Part shown: positions 9,049 through 17,678 of the stretch, in pieces | Numbering within the stretch: the stretch's first letter is position 1 | Layout: each line of letters starts with the position of its first letter | NCBI RefSeq assembly: GCF_003244315.1 | Contig: NZ_QKWH01000016.1 | Coordinates: 1-57,857, forward strand | From: Xylanimonas oleitrophica | GTDB taxonomy: Bacteria; Actinomycetota; Actinomycetes; Actinomycetales; Cellulomonadaceae | Length of the DNA stretch: 57,857 bases | Direction: 5' to 3' | The notes under the pieces: model-generated | Told to the model about the DNA's origin: nothing | The model's input: only the letters and a program-made list of their open reading frames with translations | The model's database searches: none | Program-made: the position numbers and the translations under genes

Positions 9049-10743
9049 GTGAACTCGCTCGTCCTCGCCCTCGTCGGCATCGCGATGGTGCTGGCCGGGT
9101 ACTTCCTCTACTCGAAGTACCTCGCCACCCGCATCTACCGCCTCGACCCCGCGTACGCCACGCCCGCGCACGCCCAGCGCGACGGCGTCGACTACGTGCC
9201 CACCAACAGGTTCGTGCTCTGGGGGCACCACTTCACCTCCGTGGCCGGCGCCGCCCCCATCGTGGGCCCGGCCGTCGCCGTCATCTGGGGCTGGCTGCCC
9301 GCGTTCCTCTGGGTCACCCTCGGCACCGTCTTCTTCGCCGGCATGCACGACATGGGCGCCCTGTGGGCCTCGGTCCGCAACAAGGGCCAGTCCATCGGCA
9401 CCCTCTCGGGCCGCTACATCGGCGCCCGCGGGCGCAACCTGTTCCTCGTCGTCGTGTTCCTGCTGCTGCTGATGGTCGTGGCCGCGTTCGCCACCGTCAT
9501 CAAGAACCTGCTGGTCTCCACGCCGTCGGCCGTCATCCCCGTGTGGGGCGCCATCGCCGTCGCCCTCGTGATCGGGCAGATGATCTACCGCTGGAAGGTC
9601 AGCCTCCTGCTGACCACCGTGCTCGGCGTCGTCGCCCTGTACTCCCTGATCCTGCTGGGCGACCGGTACCCCGTGGTGCTGCCCGAGTCCGTGCTCGGCA
9701 TGTCGCCCTCCACCTTCTGGATCGTGGCGCTCTTCCTCTACGCCGGGATCGCGTCGCTGCTGCCCGTGTGGGTGCTGCTCCAGCCGCGCGACTACATCAA
9801 CGGCGTCCAGCTCTTCATCGGGCTCGGCATCCTCTACGTGGCCGTGCTGCTCGCCACGCCCACCGTCGTGGCCCCGGCGGTCAACGCGAACGTGCCCGAG
9901 GGCACCCCCAGCCTGGTGCCGCTCCTGTTCGTCACCATCGCCTGCGGCGCCATCTCGGGCTTCCACGGCACCGTGGCCTCGGGCACCACGTCCAAGCAGC
10001 TCGACAACGAGACCGACACCCGGTTCGTCGGCTACTTCGGCGCCGTGGGCGAAGGGCTCCTGGCGCTCGGCGCGATCATCGCCGCCACCGCCGGGTACCA
10101 GACGCTCGCCGACTGGGAGGCCGTGTACACCGCGTTCAACGCCGGCGGGGTCGCGGCGTTCGTCGAGGGCGGCGGCGCCATCGTCAACGCCGGCCTGGGC
10201 ATCCCGCCGTCGCTCAGCGCCACCATCCTCGCCACCATGGCCGTGCTGTTCGCCGCCACCACCATGGACACCGGGGTGCGCCTGCAGCGGTTCGTGGTGC
10301 AGGAGGCCGCCGAGCTGGCCGGCCTGCGGGTCGGCAAGGTGCTCGGCACCGTGATCGTGCTCGCCGTGGCCATGACGCTGACGTTCAGCGCGGGCGGCGA
10401 CGGCGAGGGCGGCATGCTCATCTGGCCGCTGTTCGGCACCACCAACCAGCTCCTCGCCTCGCTCACCCTCGCGATCGTGGCCGTGATGCTGCTGCGCAAG
10501 CGACGCAACCCCGTGCTCGTGCTGGTGCCCCTGGTGTTCGTGCTCGCCATGTCCGTGCTGGCCCTCGTGGTGCAGCTCGGCACCTTCTACGACGCCGGGA
10601 ACTGGCTGCTGCTGGTGCTCGACGCCGTCATCCTCGTGGCCTCCCTGTGGGTTGCGGTCGAGGCGGCCGCCGCCATGAACCGGGCACGGCGCGGCGTGGG
10701 TGCCGAGGACGAGGACCGGGACGAGCTCACCCCGGCGCGATGA
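9049..10743 (+). CDS. cstA: CstA family pyruvate/peptide permease
   Basis: This 564-residue inner-membrane protein of the carbon-starvation CstA family has well over ten hydrophobic segments. Family hallmarks are present: the N-terminal TNRFVLWGHHFTSVAGAAPI segment, DMGALWASVRNKGQSIG, and SGFHGTVASGTTSKQLDNE. Relatives import pyruvate or small peptides, probably by proton symport. GTG at 9049 is chosen because GGAG (9039-9042) lies six bases upstream and the protein then begins at the first membrane helix. The stop overlaps the ATG of the next gene (ATGA). The neighbouring small Cys-Cys protein and ArsA-like ATPase form one operon with it. CRP-like sites upstream suggest control by carbon status. 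Confidence 0.93.
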   Translation: MNSLVLALVGIAMVLAGYFLYSKYLATRIYRLDPAYATPAHAQRDGVDYVPTNRFVLWGHHFTSVAGAAPIVGPAVAVIWGWLPAFLWVTLGTVFFAGMHDMGALWASVRNKGQSIGTLSGRYIGARGRNLFLVVVFLLLLMVVAAFATVIKNLLVSTPSAVIPVWGAIAVALVIGQMIYRWKVSLLLTTVLGVVALYSLILLGDRYPVVLPESVLGMSPSTFWIVALFLYAGIASLLPVWVLLQPRDYINGVQLFIGLGILYVAVLLATPTVVAPAVNANVPEGTPSLVPLLFVTIACGAISGFHGTVASGTTSKQLDNETDTRFVGYFGAVGEGLLALGAIIAATAGYQTLADWEAVYTAFNAGGVAAFVEGGGAIVNAGLGIPPSLSATILATMAVLFAATTMDTGVRLQRFVVQEAAELAGLRVGKVLGTVIVLAVAMTLTFSAGGDGEGGMLIWPLFGTTNQLLASLTLAIVAVMLLRKRRNPVLVLVPLVFVLAMSVLALVVQLGTFYDAGNWLLLVLDAVILVASLWVAVEAAAAMNRARRGVGAEDEDRDELTPAR

Positions 10744-11015
10744 CCGCACCAGGGCGGGTCGCGGGCTGGTGGAAGGCGCTCGACGCCGGCCTCACGGACC
10801 TGTACCAGGGCCCTTACCGCCGCACGTTCGCCCGGGCGCAGCGCGACGAGGACGACCTGTTCCTCATGATCGTGCTCGCCGAGTCGTTGGGAGTGCCCAA
10901 CCCGGCGTCGTACTACACCGTCGAGCTGCTGCCGGTGATGTACGAGCGCCTGCACGACTGGCACACCCGCGCGGGCATGGACCGCTCGCCGCTGGAGGGT
11001 ATGTCGTGCTGCTGA
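10740..11015 (+). CDS. Small CstA-linked protein with C-terminal Cys-Cys (cory-CC-star type)
   Basis: This 91-residue soluble protein has the order Trp-rich N terminus, a mixed helical core (LYQGPYRRTFARA, then ASYYTVELLPVMYERLHDW) and a final SCC before the stop. It resembles the small actinobacterial family that I recall NCBI naming cory-CC-star after its Cys-Cys-stop end. It is coupled to cstA by ATGA and overlaps the ArsA-like gene by ten bases. Enteric CstA/BtsT permeases also have a small companion (YbdD/YjiX), which as I recall also ends in Cys-Cys, so this may be a functional counterpart; that link is inference. A terminal vicinal Cys pair could bind metal or form a redox disulfide. 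Confidence 0.75.
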   Translation: MTAPGRVAGWWKALDAGLTDLYQGPYRRTFARAQRDEDDLFLMIVLAESLGVPNPASYYTVELLPVMYERLHDWHTRAGMDRSPLEGMSCC

Positions 11016-12046
11016 GCCTGGCCGCGCGGGTACGTGTGCTGTTCGTGGGCGGCAAGGGCGGCGTCGGCAAGACGTCGACGGCCTCGGCCGTGGCGCTCGC
11101 CGCCGCCCGGGAAGGACGCCGCGTGCTCGTGGCGTCCACGGACCCCGCCCACAACCTCGGGCACCTGTGGGACCGGCCCGTCGGGGACGACGTCGTGCGC
11201 CTCGCGGGGCCGTTCCCCGTGGGGCAGGACGGCGGTGCGGCAGGCACCGGCGTCGGCCACCTGGACGGGATCGAGATCGACCCGGAGCGCACCGCCGAAC
11301 GCCACCTCGACCAGGTGCGCGGCACGCTGCACCGGCTCATGCCCGAGCACCTGCGCGGCGAGGTGGACCGGCACCTGGACCTGGCCCGGCACGCCCCTGG
11401 CGCCCACGAGGCCGCGCTACTGGAGCGGGTGGCCGAGACCGTCGAGCTCGGCCTGGCGGAGTACGACCTGGTCGTGTTCGACACCGCGCCGTCCGGGCAC
11501 ACCGCACGGCTCATGGCGCTGCCGGAGGCGATGTCGGCGTGGACCGACGGCCTGCTGCGCGGGCGCGACCGCTCGGCCCGGTTCGGGGACGCCGCCCGAC
11601 GGCTGGGCCACACCGACGACGACGGTGCCGGCGTGCTCGGCACGGGCTCACGCGCCCGGGACCGGCGCGAGCGCCGCGACCAGGAGATCCGGGCGGTGCT
11701 GGAGCGCCGTCGCCGCCGGTTCGCGGGCCTGCGTGAGGTGCTCACCGACCACGGGCGCACCGCGTTCGTCATCGTGCTGGCGGCCGAGCGGATGCCGGTG
11801 CTGGAGGCGCTGGAGCTGCACCGGCAGCTCGAGGCGACCGGGGTGGGGGTGCGTGCCCTGGTGGTGAACAAGCGGTCCCCGCACGACGGCGGCGACCTGC
11901 TGGCCGCGCGGCACGCGCAGGAGGAGCGGCACCTCGCCGTCGTGCGCGACGCCCTGCCGCGGGTCCCGCTCCTGGAGGTGCCGCTGCTGCCGGGCGACCT
12001 GGCGGGCGAGGCGGCTCTGACCCGCCTGGGCGAGCTGCTGCGCTGA
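11006..12046 (+). CDS. ArsA-related P-loop ATPase
   Basis: This protein of about 346 residues belongs to the ArsA/GET3 branch of deviant-Walker ATPases. The P loop GGKGGVGKTST is near residues 15-25, switch-type STDPAHNLGHLWD follows, and FDTAPSGHTARLMALPEAM is the family's signature. GTG at 11006 is chosen because GGAGGG lies six bases upstream; GTG at 11036 would start closer to the P loop but has no ribosome-binding site. Nothing else of an arsenic operon (arsB, arsC, arsD) is nearby, so arsenite export is unlikely. Coupling to cstA and the Cys-Cys protein suggests it assembles, energises or regulates the permease, as the G3E GTPase YjiA is suspected to do in enterics. Confidence 0.85.
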   Translation: MLLSLAARVRVLFVGGKGGVGKTSTASAVALAAAREGRRVLVASTDPAHNLGHLWDRPVGDDVVRLAGPFPVGQDGGAAGTGVGHLDGIEIDPERTAERHLDQVRGTLHRLMPEHLRGEVDRHLDLARHAPGAHEAALLERVAETVELGLAEYDLVVFDTAPSGHTARLMALPEAMSAWTDGLLRGRDRSARFGDAARRLGHTDDDGAGVLGTGSRARDRRERRDQEIRAVLERRRRRFAGLREVLTDHGRTAFVIVLAAERMPVLEALELHRQLEATGVGVRALVVNKRSPHDGGDLLAARHAQEERHLAVVRDALPRVPLLEVPLLPGDLAGEAALTRLGELLR

Positions 12047-12085
12047 GAGCAGCCGCCCTGGCGGCACGGCCCGGCGGGCCCGTGG

Positions 12086-12091
12086 GAGACT
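12086..12091 (+). promoter_or_regulatory. -10 element of a leaderless promoter (M18 gene)
   Basis: GAGACT is followed by 7 bases and the ATG at 12099. There is no Shine-Dalgarno sequence, and the gene has its own promoter despite following the ArsA-like gene closely. Confidence 0.4.
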
Positions 12092-12098
12092 GCGAGCC

Positions 12099-13430
12099 AT
12101 GCCTGCACCGGTCAACGCCGCCACCGTCCCCGCCGAGGCCCGCACCCACACCGAGGACCTGGGCGCCTTCGTCACCGCCTCGCCGTCGTCGTTCCACGCC
12201 GCCGCCGAGATCGCGCGGCGGGCCGAGGCCGCCGGTTTCGTGCGGCTGACGGAGACGGACGGATGGGACGTGACGCCGGGCGGCCGGTACGTGGTGGTGC
12301 GCGACGGCGCGGCGATCGCGTTCGTGGTGCCGCCCGCGGCCGGCCCGACGACGCCGTTCACCATCCTCGGCACGCACACCGACTCCCCCGGGTTCAAGCT
12401 CAAGCCGCGCCCCACCACCGGCGGCCACGGCTTCTGGCAGGCGGGGGTGGAGGTGTACGGCGGCCCGCTGCTGGCCTCCTGGCTCGACCGCGAGCTGGAG
12501 CTGGCCGGACGCGTGGTGACCGCCGACGGCACCGAGCACCTGGTGCGCACCGGGCCGCTGCTGCGCATCCCGCACCTGGCGATCCACCTGGACCGTTCCG
12601 TCAACGAGGGCCTGACGCTCGACAAGCAGCGGCACACCCAGCCCGTGTGGGGCCTCGGGGACGTGAGCCAGGCCGACGTGCTGGCCGTGCTCGCCGCCTC
12701 GGCCGACGACGGCGCGGGCGTGGACCCGGCCACGATCGGCGGCTACGACGTCGTCGTCGCCGACACCCAGGAGCCCCGCGCGTTCGGCGCCGGCGGGACC
12801 CTGTGGGCCTCCGGCCGCCTGGACAACCTGCTCTCCACGCACGCCGCGATCACGGCACTGCTCGACGCGGCGGCCACGCCCGCCGCCGTCGCGGACATCG
12901 CCGGTATCGCCGTCGTCGCCGCGTTCGACCACGAGGAGATCGGGTCGGAGTCCCGCTCCGGCGCGGCCGGCCCCTTCCTCGAGGACGTGCTCGGCCGCGT
13001 CTCCGACGCGCTCGGCGCCACCGCGCAGGACCGCGCGCGGGCGTTCGCCGCCTCGTTCCACGTCTCCTCCGACGTCGGGCACGCCGTCCACCCCAACCAC
13101 CCCGAGCGCCACGACCCGGCCAACCACCCGGTGGCCGGCGGCGGCCCGATCCTCAAGATCAACGCCAACCAGCGCTACTCCACCGACGCGCACGGAGCCG
13201 CCCGCTGGCAGGCCGCCTGCGCCGCCGCCGGGGTGCCCACCCAGGAGTTCGTGTCCAACAACGCCATCCCGTGCGGCTCCACCATCGGCCCCATCACCGC
13301 CACGCGCCTGGGCATCCGCACCGTCGACGTGGGCGTGCCCATCTTGTCCATGCACTCCGCGCGCGAGCTCACCGCCGTCGTCGACCCCTGGTACCTGAGC
13401 CGGGCGATGGGCGCGGTGCTGCGAGGCTGA
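12099..13430 (+). CDS. M18 family aminopeptidase
   Basis: This 443-residue cytoplasmic metallo-aminopeptidase of the aspartyl-aminopeptidase type removes N-terminal residues during peptide turnover. Family metal-binding and catalytic segments are visible: GTHTDSPGFKLKP near residue 90, ASGRLDNLLSTHAA near 240, FDHEEIGSES near 278, HPNHPERH near 330, and SMHSARE near 417. Length is typical. It follows the CstA-ArsA module by 52 bases, which could mean use of imported peptides, but its own leaderless-type promoter makes it a separate unit. Confidence 0.92.
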   Translation: MPAPVNAATVPAEARTHTEDLGAFVTASPSSFHAAAEIARRAEAAGFVRLTETDGWDVTPGGRYVVVRDGAAIAFVVPPAAGPTTPFTILGTHTDSPGFKLKPRPTTGGHGFWQAGVEVYGGPLLASWLDRELELAGRVVTADGTEHLVRTGPLLRIPHLAIHLDRSVNEGLTLDKQRHTQPVWGLGDVSQADVLAVLAASADDGAGVDPATIGGYDVVVADTQEPRAFGAGGTLWASGRLDNLLSTHAAITALLDAAATPAAVADIAGIAVVAAFDHEEIGSESRSGAAGPFLEDVLGRVSDALGATAQDRARAFAASFHVSSDVGHAVHPNHPERHDPANHPVAGGGPILKINANQRYSTDAHGAARWQAACAAAGVPTQEFVSNNAIPCGSTIGPITATRLGIRTVDVGVPILSMHSARELTAVVDPWYLSRAMGAVLRG

Positions 13431-13465
13431 GCGCCGCCGCCCGGCTCCCCGCGAGCAGCGGGTGG

Positions 13466-13471
13466 GAAGAT
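13466..13471 (+). promoter_or_regulatory. -10 element that decides the helicase start
   Basis: GAAGAT is followed by 7 bases and GTG at 13479. The window's recurrent leaderless spacing therefore favours GTG 13479 over the in-frame ATG at 13470. Confidence 0.4.
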
Positions 13472-13478
13472 GACCCCC

Positions 13479-16118
13479 GTGCCTGACAACCCAGGGCCCG
13501 CACGGGCCCCCGCCACCGGGTCCCCGGACCCGCAGGGCGAGCAGGCTCCCCACCCGCTGCTCGACGTGCTGCTCGCCGGCGGCGCCCGGGCCGACCGGCT
13601 CACGTACACCCGCACGCTCCCTGCCCGCGAGGGACGCACCGCCGACTGGCCGGGGTGGGCCGACCCCGCGCTCGTCGGCGGCTACCGGGCCCTCGGCGTC
13701 GACCGCCCCTGGGAGCACCAGGCACAGGCCGCCGACGCCGCCTGGGAGGGCCGGCACGTCGCGCTGGCCACCTCCACCGGCTCGGGCAAGTCGCTCGCGT
13801 TCTGGCTGCCCGCGCTCACCGCCGTCGGGCGCACCCTCCCCGCCCAGCGGCGCGGCGCCGTGCTGTACCTCTCCCCCACCAAGGCGCTCGCCGCCGACCA
13901 GCTCCACTCCCTGGAGCGCGTGCTCGGCGCGATGCCCGACGGCGCGGGGCGGGACCTGCGGGTCGGCACCTGCGACGGCGACACCCCTACCGAGGAGCGT
14001 CGGTGGGTCCAGGACCACGCCGACGTCGTCCTCACCAACCCCGACTTCCTGCACTTCTCCCTGCTGCCGAACCACCGCCGGTGGGCGCGGTACCTGCGCG
14101 CGCTGCGCTACGTCGTCGTCGACGAGGGCCACGCCTACCGCGGGGTGTTCGGCGCGCACGTGTCGCTGGTGCTGCGCCGGCTGGCGAGGCTCGTGGACCA
14201 CTACCGCCCGCTGGCCGAGCCTGCGCGCGGGGTCTCACGCCCGCGCTCCGGCACGCTGACGTTCGTGGTGGCGAGCGCGACGTCGGCCGAGCCCGCCGCG
14301 AGCGCCGCGCGCCTGGTGGGGGCGGCGCCCGACGACGTGACCGCCGTGGTGGACGACGCCTCCCCGTCGGGGCGGCGCACGGTGGTCCTGTGGCAGCCGC
14401 CGGAGGTGGAGTCGTTCACGTTCCTGCGCTCGGGGCCCGGCGACGCCCCGACGGCGGACGACCCGTGGGCGCTGCCCGACCCGCTCGACCCGGGGCACAC
14501 CGAGGGCGAGCAGGAGACGGTGGTCACCGAGGACGGCGCGGCCGAGCACCCGCGGCGGTCGGCCACGGCGGAGGTGGCTGACCTGCTGGCCGACCTCGCG
14601 GCGCACGGGGCGCGGACGCTCGCGTTCACGCGCTCGCGCCGCGGGGCGGAGTCGGTGGCGCAGGCGGCGCGCGACCACCTGCGGCCGGTGTCCACCGACC
14701 TGTCGCGGCGGGTCGCCGCGTACCGGGGCGGCTACCTGCCCGAGGAGCGGCGGGAGCTGGAGCAGGCGATCCGCACCGGGGCGCTGCTGGGGCTGGCCAC
14801 CACCAACGCGCTGGAGCTCGGGGTGGACATCTCGGGGCTCGACGCCGTGCTGATCGCCGGCTGGCCAGGCACCCGCATGTCGCTGTGGCAGCAGGCCGGG
14901 CGGGCAGGTCGCGCCGGTGCGGACGGGCTGGTCGCGTTCGTGGCCCGCGAGGACCCGCTCGACACCTACCTCGTGACCCACCCGGAGGCCGTGTTCGACG
15001 CCCCGCTCGAGGCCACCGTGTTCGACCCGGCGAACCCGTACGTGCTGGCCCCGCAGCTGTGCGCCGCCGCGCAGGAGGTGCCCCTGCGCAGCGACGACCT
15101 GCCGGCGTTCGGGGACGCCGACCACGTGCGCTCGGTGCTCGACGAGCTCGTGACCCGCGGGGCGCTGCGCCGCCGCCCCTCCGGCTGGTACTGGACCCAC
15201 GCCCAGCCCGCGGCCGGCATGGCCGACCTGCGCGGTGCCGGCGGGCAGCCGATCCGGGTGGTCGAGGCGCCCACAGGGAGGCTGCTGGGCACCGTCGACG
15301 CCGCCTCGGCCGACGGCCAGGTGCACGACGGCGCCGTGTACGTCCACCAGGGCGTCACCTTCGTGGTCGACCACCTCGACCTCACCGACCGCGTCGCCCT
15401 GGTGGTCCGGCGCGACGTCGACCACGGCACCTGGTCGCGCGAGGTCATGACCATCGCGATCGACCCGGAGCACCAGCCTGCGGCACCGGGGGCGGCAGAG
15501 GGCGAGCCGGGCGGGGCGTCCGACGACGCCGGGGCGCCGGGCCGGGTCGAGCAGCGCTCGTGGGGACCGGTCACCTGGGGCCTGGGGCCCGTCGAGGTGT
15601 CCAGCCAGGTGGTCAGCTTCGAGCGACGCCGCATCCCCGACATGCAGGTGCTCGGCACCCAGGCCCTCGACCTGCCCGAACGGGCGCTCGTCACCACCGC
15701 CGTGTGGTGGTCCGTGCCCGAGGACGAGCTGCGGGCCGCCGGGCTCGACCCCGAGGTGGTGCCCGGTGCGCTGCACGCCGCCGAGCACGCCTCCATCGGG
15801 CTGCTGCCGCTGCTCGCCACCTGCGACCGCTGGGACCTGGGCGGCGTGTCCACCGACCTGCACCCCGACACGGGCGAGGCCACCGTGTTCGTGTACGACG
15901 CCTACCCCGGCGGTGCCGGGTTCGCCGAGCGCGGCTACCAGCTCGGCGCCACCTGGCTGCGCGCCACCCGTGACGCCATCGTGGCCTGCCCGTGCGACCA
16001 CGGGTGCCCCGCCTGCGTGCAGTCCCCCAAGTGCGGCAGCTACAACTCGCCCCTCGACAAGGCCGCGGCCGTGACGTTGTTGGACCTGGTGCTCGGTCAC
16101 GCCCCCGCCGCCCCGTAG
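13479..16118 (+). CDS. DEAD/DEAH helicase with C-terminal Cys domain (MrfA/Hrq1-like)
   Basis: This superfamily 2 helicase of about 879 residues has STGSGKSLAFWLP (Walker A, near 99), an AHYLSPTKALA-type motif Ia, DEGH (near 218), a SATSAEP motif III and a helicase C domain ending WPGTRMSLWQQAGRAGRAG. The C-terminal DUF1998 region carries a four-Cys cluster (CPCDHGCPACVQSPKCG, about 836-852) that binds zinc in relatives. Relatives MrfA (Bacillus YprA) and Hrq1 unwind damaged DNA, for example after mitomycin crosslinks. It is also the DECH-type helicase that NCBI uses to define the actinobacterial helicase/secretion neighbourhood, and the Tad locus lies 1.5 kb away. ATG at 13470 is an alternative start. 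Confidence 0.9.
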   Translation: MPDNPGPARAPATGSPDPQGEQAPHPLLDVLLAGGARADRLTYTRTLPAREGRTADWPGWADPALVGGYRALGVDRPWEHQAQAADAAWEGRHVALATSTGSGKSLAFWLPALTAVGRTLPAQRRGAVLYLSPTKALAADQLHSLERVLGAMPDGAGRDLRVGTCDGDTPTEERRWVQDHADVVLTNPDFLHFSLLPNHRRWARYLRALRYVVVDEGHAYRGVFGAHVSLVLRRLARLVDHYRPLAEPARGVSRPRSGTLTFVVASATSAEPAASAARLVGAAPDDVTAVVDDASPSGRRTVVLWQPPEVESFTFLRSGPGDAPTADDPWALPDPLDPGHTEGEQETVVTEDGAAEHPRRSATAEVADLLADLAAHGARTLAFTRSRRGAESVAQAARDHLRPVSTDLSRRVAAYRGGYLPEERRELEQAIRTGALLGLATTNALELGVDISGLDAVLIAGWPGTRMSLWQQAGRAGRAGADGLVAFVAREDPLDTYLVTHPEAVFDAPLEATVFDPANPYVLAPQLCAAAQEVPLRSDDLPAFGDADHVRSVLDELVTRGALRRRPSGWYWTHAQPAAGMADLRGAGGQPIRVVEAPTGRLLGTVDAASADGQVHDGAVYVHQGVTFVVDHLDLTDRVALVVRRDVDHGTWSREVMTIAIDPEHQPAAPGAAEGEPGGASDDAGAPGRVEQRSWGPVTWGLGPVEVSSQVVSFERRRIPDMQVLGTQALDLPERALVTTAVWWSVPEDELRAAGLDPEVVPGALHAAEHASIGLLPLLATCDRWDLGGVSTDLHPDTGEATVFVYDAYPGGAGFAERGYQLGATWLRATRDAIVACPCDHGCPACVQSPKCGSYNSPLDKAAAVTLLDLVLGHAPAAP

Positions 16119-16121
16119 AGT
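16116..16121 (+). promoter_or_regulatory. -10 element of a leaderless promoter (CoA lyase gene)
   Basis: TAGAGT, whose first three bases are the stop codon of the helicase gene, is followed by 7 bases and GTG at 16129. Confidence 0.45.
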
Positions 16122-16128
16122 CCATCAG

Positions 16129-16998
16129 GTGAGCCTCGACACCGCCCTCGACGAACAGCGCAGGACCCGTGAGGCGACGCGCGTCGCCCCCGCCCACTCG
16201 CGCTCCTGGCTGCTGCTGAACGCGCTGAAGGACGACGTCTTCGACGCCGCCCAGCTCTCGCGCGCCGACCAGGTGATCCTCGACTGCGAGGACGCGGTCG
16301 ACGACCGCCTCAAGGACACCGCGCGCGCCAAGGTGCTCGACTGGTTCGCCGGTGGCGGCCGCGCATGGGTGCGCGTCAACGAGCGCTCGTCCCAGGCGTG
16401 GGCGGACGACATGAAGGCGTTCCGCGACGCCCCCGGCCTGCAGGGCGTCATGCTCGCCAAGACGGAGAGCCCGGACCAGGTGGTCGACACCGTGCAGCGG
16501 CTCGGCGGGCACCTGCCCGTCATCGCCCTCGTGGAGTCGGCTCTGGGCATCGAGGACGCCGTGTCCATCGCCCGCGCGCCGGGCGTGTTCCGCCTCGCGT
16601 TCGGCTCGGGCGACTACCGCCGCGACACCGGCGCTGCGAACGAGCCGCTGGCCATGGCGTACCCGCGCTCGCGCCTCGTCCTCGCCTCCCGCATCGGCGG
16701 GCTCACCGGCCCGATCGACGGCCCCACCGTGGGCACCAGCCACCCGTTGCTGCGCGAGCAGTCGAGCGACGCCGTCGACCTGGGCATGACGGGCAAGCTC
16801 TGCCTCGACCTGGACCAGCCGGCCGTGGTCAACGAGTCGTTCAGCCCCTCGCCCGCCGACGTCGCGTGGGCCGTCGACTTCCTCGCCGACTTCGAGGCCT
16901 CGGGCGGTGTCATCCGCGACGGCTCCGACAAGCCGCGCCTGGGCCGTGCGCGGCTCATCCAGGAGCGCGCCGCCCTGTTCGGGGTCAACCCGAGCTGA
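16129..16998 (+). CDS. HpcH/HpaI-CitE family CoA ester lyase
   Basis: This 289-residue TIM-barrel protein belongs to the citrate-lyase-beta/CoA ester lyase family, which splits or forms C-C bonds of 3-hydroxyacyl-CoA or malyl/citramalyl-CoA using Mg. Visible features: VILDCEDAVDD (residues about 48-58, acidic metal-site region), a VRVNE segment, ALVESALGIEDA with the catalytic Glu near 142, and the FGSGDYRRDTG loop. Length is typical. The exact substrate cannot be assigned. It starts 10 bases after the helicase and ends in a strong hairpin terminator. Confidence 0.87.
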   Translation: MSLDTALDEQRRTREATRVAPAHSRSWLLLNALKDDVFDAAQLSRADQVILDCEDAVDDRLKDTARAKVLDWFAGGGRAWVRVNERSSQAWADDMKAFRDAPGLQGVMLAKTESPDQVVDTVQRLGGHLPVIALVESALGIEDAVSIARAPGVFRLAFGSGDYRRDTGAANEPLAMAYPRSRLVLASRIGGLTGPIDGPTVGTSHPLLREQSSDAVDLGMTGKLCLDLDQPAVVNESFSPSPADVAWAVDFLADFEASGGVIRDGSDKPRLGRARLIQERAALFGVNPS

Positions 16999-17012
16999 CC
17001 TTGCGGACCCCT

Positions 17013-17050
17013 CGGTGGCCCGTCGGAGCAGACGCTCCGACGGGCCACCG
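17013..17050. terminator. Terminator between CoA lyase and HTH-like gene
   Basis: Perfect 17-base arms (17013-17029 and 17034-17050) with an AGAC loop, between two convergent genes. Confidence 0.85.
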
Positions 17051-17097
17051 GCGCGTCAGGGCTCGTGTGCAGCGGCTCCGCGCGCGCCGGGCCCCGT

Positions 17098-17640
17098 TCA
17101 GACCAGAGCCGCTAGCAGCGCCTCACGCTCGTCGCGGGCCACCAGCGCCCGGGCCGCGAGCAGGTGGTCGGCTGCGGCGATGACGCGGGCGTCGTCGTCG
17201 GGCTGCACCGGGGCGTCCAGGTGCTCGCGCGCCCACGCCGCGACCGCCGTCCACGAGTAGAGCGCCGCGCCGTCACCGGAGACGGGCACCGGGAAGCCGC
17301 CAGGGCCCCGCTTGCCGGCCGCCAGCAGCCGCACGGACTCGTAGGTGCGGCCCAGCCGCCTGGCCACGGTGCTCAGCGCCACCAGGTCCGTCTCCGGTCC
17401 CAGCACGCGCACCACCTCCAGGCCCGCGGCACGCACCTGAGTCACCGCCGAAGCGACTGCGTCGGTCAGGGTGGCCGCCTGGCGCCCCACCGCGAGCATG
17501 CCGTGCCCGTTCTCCGTCAGCGGCGCGGCGTCCTCCAGGCCCTCCGAGCGCAGCCGCTCCTCGTCGGCCGGCTCCAGGGGGCGGTCCAGGACGAGCAGGA
17601 ACTCACGGGTCGGCAGGTCGGTCGAGGCGGCGTCAGGCAC
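17098..17640 (-). CDS. Hypothetical protein with predicted DNA-binding segment
   Basis: This 180-residue protein is not one I recognise by name. The N-terminal 90 residues look like a small alpha/beta domain (EFLLVLDRPLEPADEERL). The middle (about 98-140) reads like a winged or MerR-type helix-turn-helix: STVARRLGRTYESVRLLAAG followed by a GPGGFPVPV wing and WTAVAAWARE. That suggests binding of DNA, but no target is visible. The GTG start has TAGGCT (complement of 17647-17652) six bases upstream, so it is probably leaderless. It is a separate unit from the Tad operon, whose last gene ends 38 bases upstream of its start. Confidence 0.7.
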   Translation of the reverse strand: MPDAASTDLPTREFLLVLDRPLEPADEERLRSEGLEDAAPLTENGHGMLAVGRQAATLTDAVASAVTQVRAAGLEVVRVLGPETDLVALSTVARRLGRTYESVRLLAAGKRGPGGFPVPVSGDGAALYSWTAVAAWAREHLDAPVQPDDDARVIAAADHLLAARALVARDEREALLAALV

Positions 17641-17678
17641 CCCGGAAGCCTACGTGACCAGCGCTGACGCCACCCCGC

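Noticed and set aside
11006-12046. Arsenite efflux ATPase (ArsA) as the literal function.
   Set aside because: No arsB, arsC, arsD or arsenic regulator is adjacent, and the gene is coupled to cstA instead.
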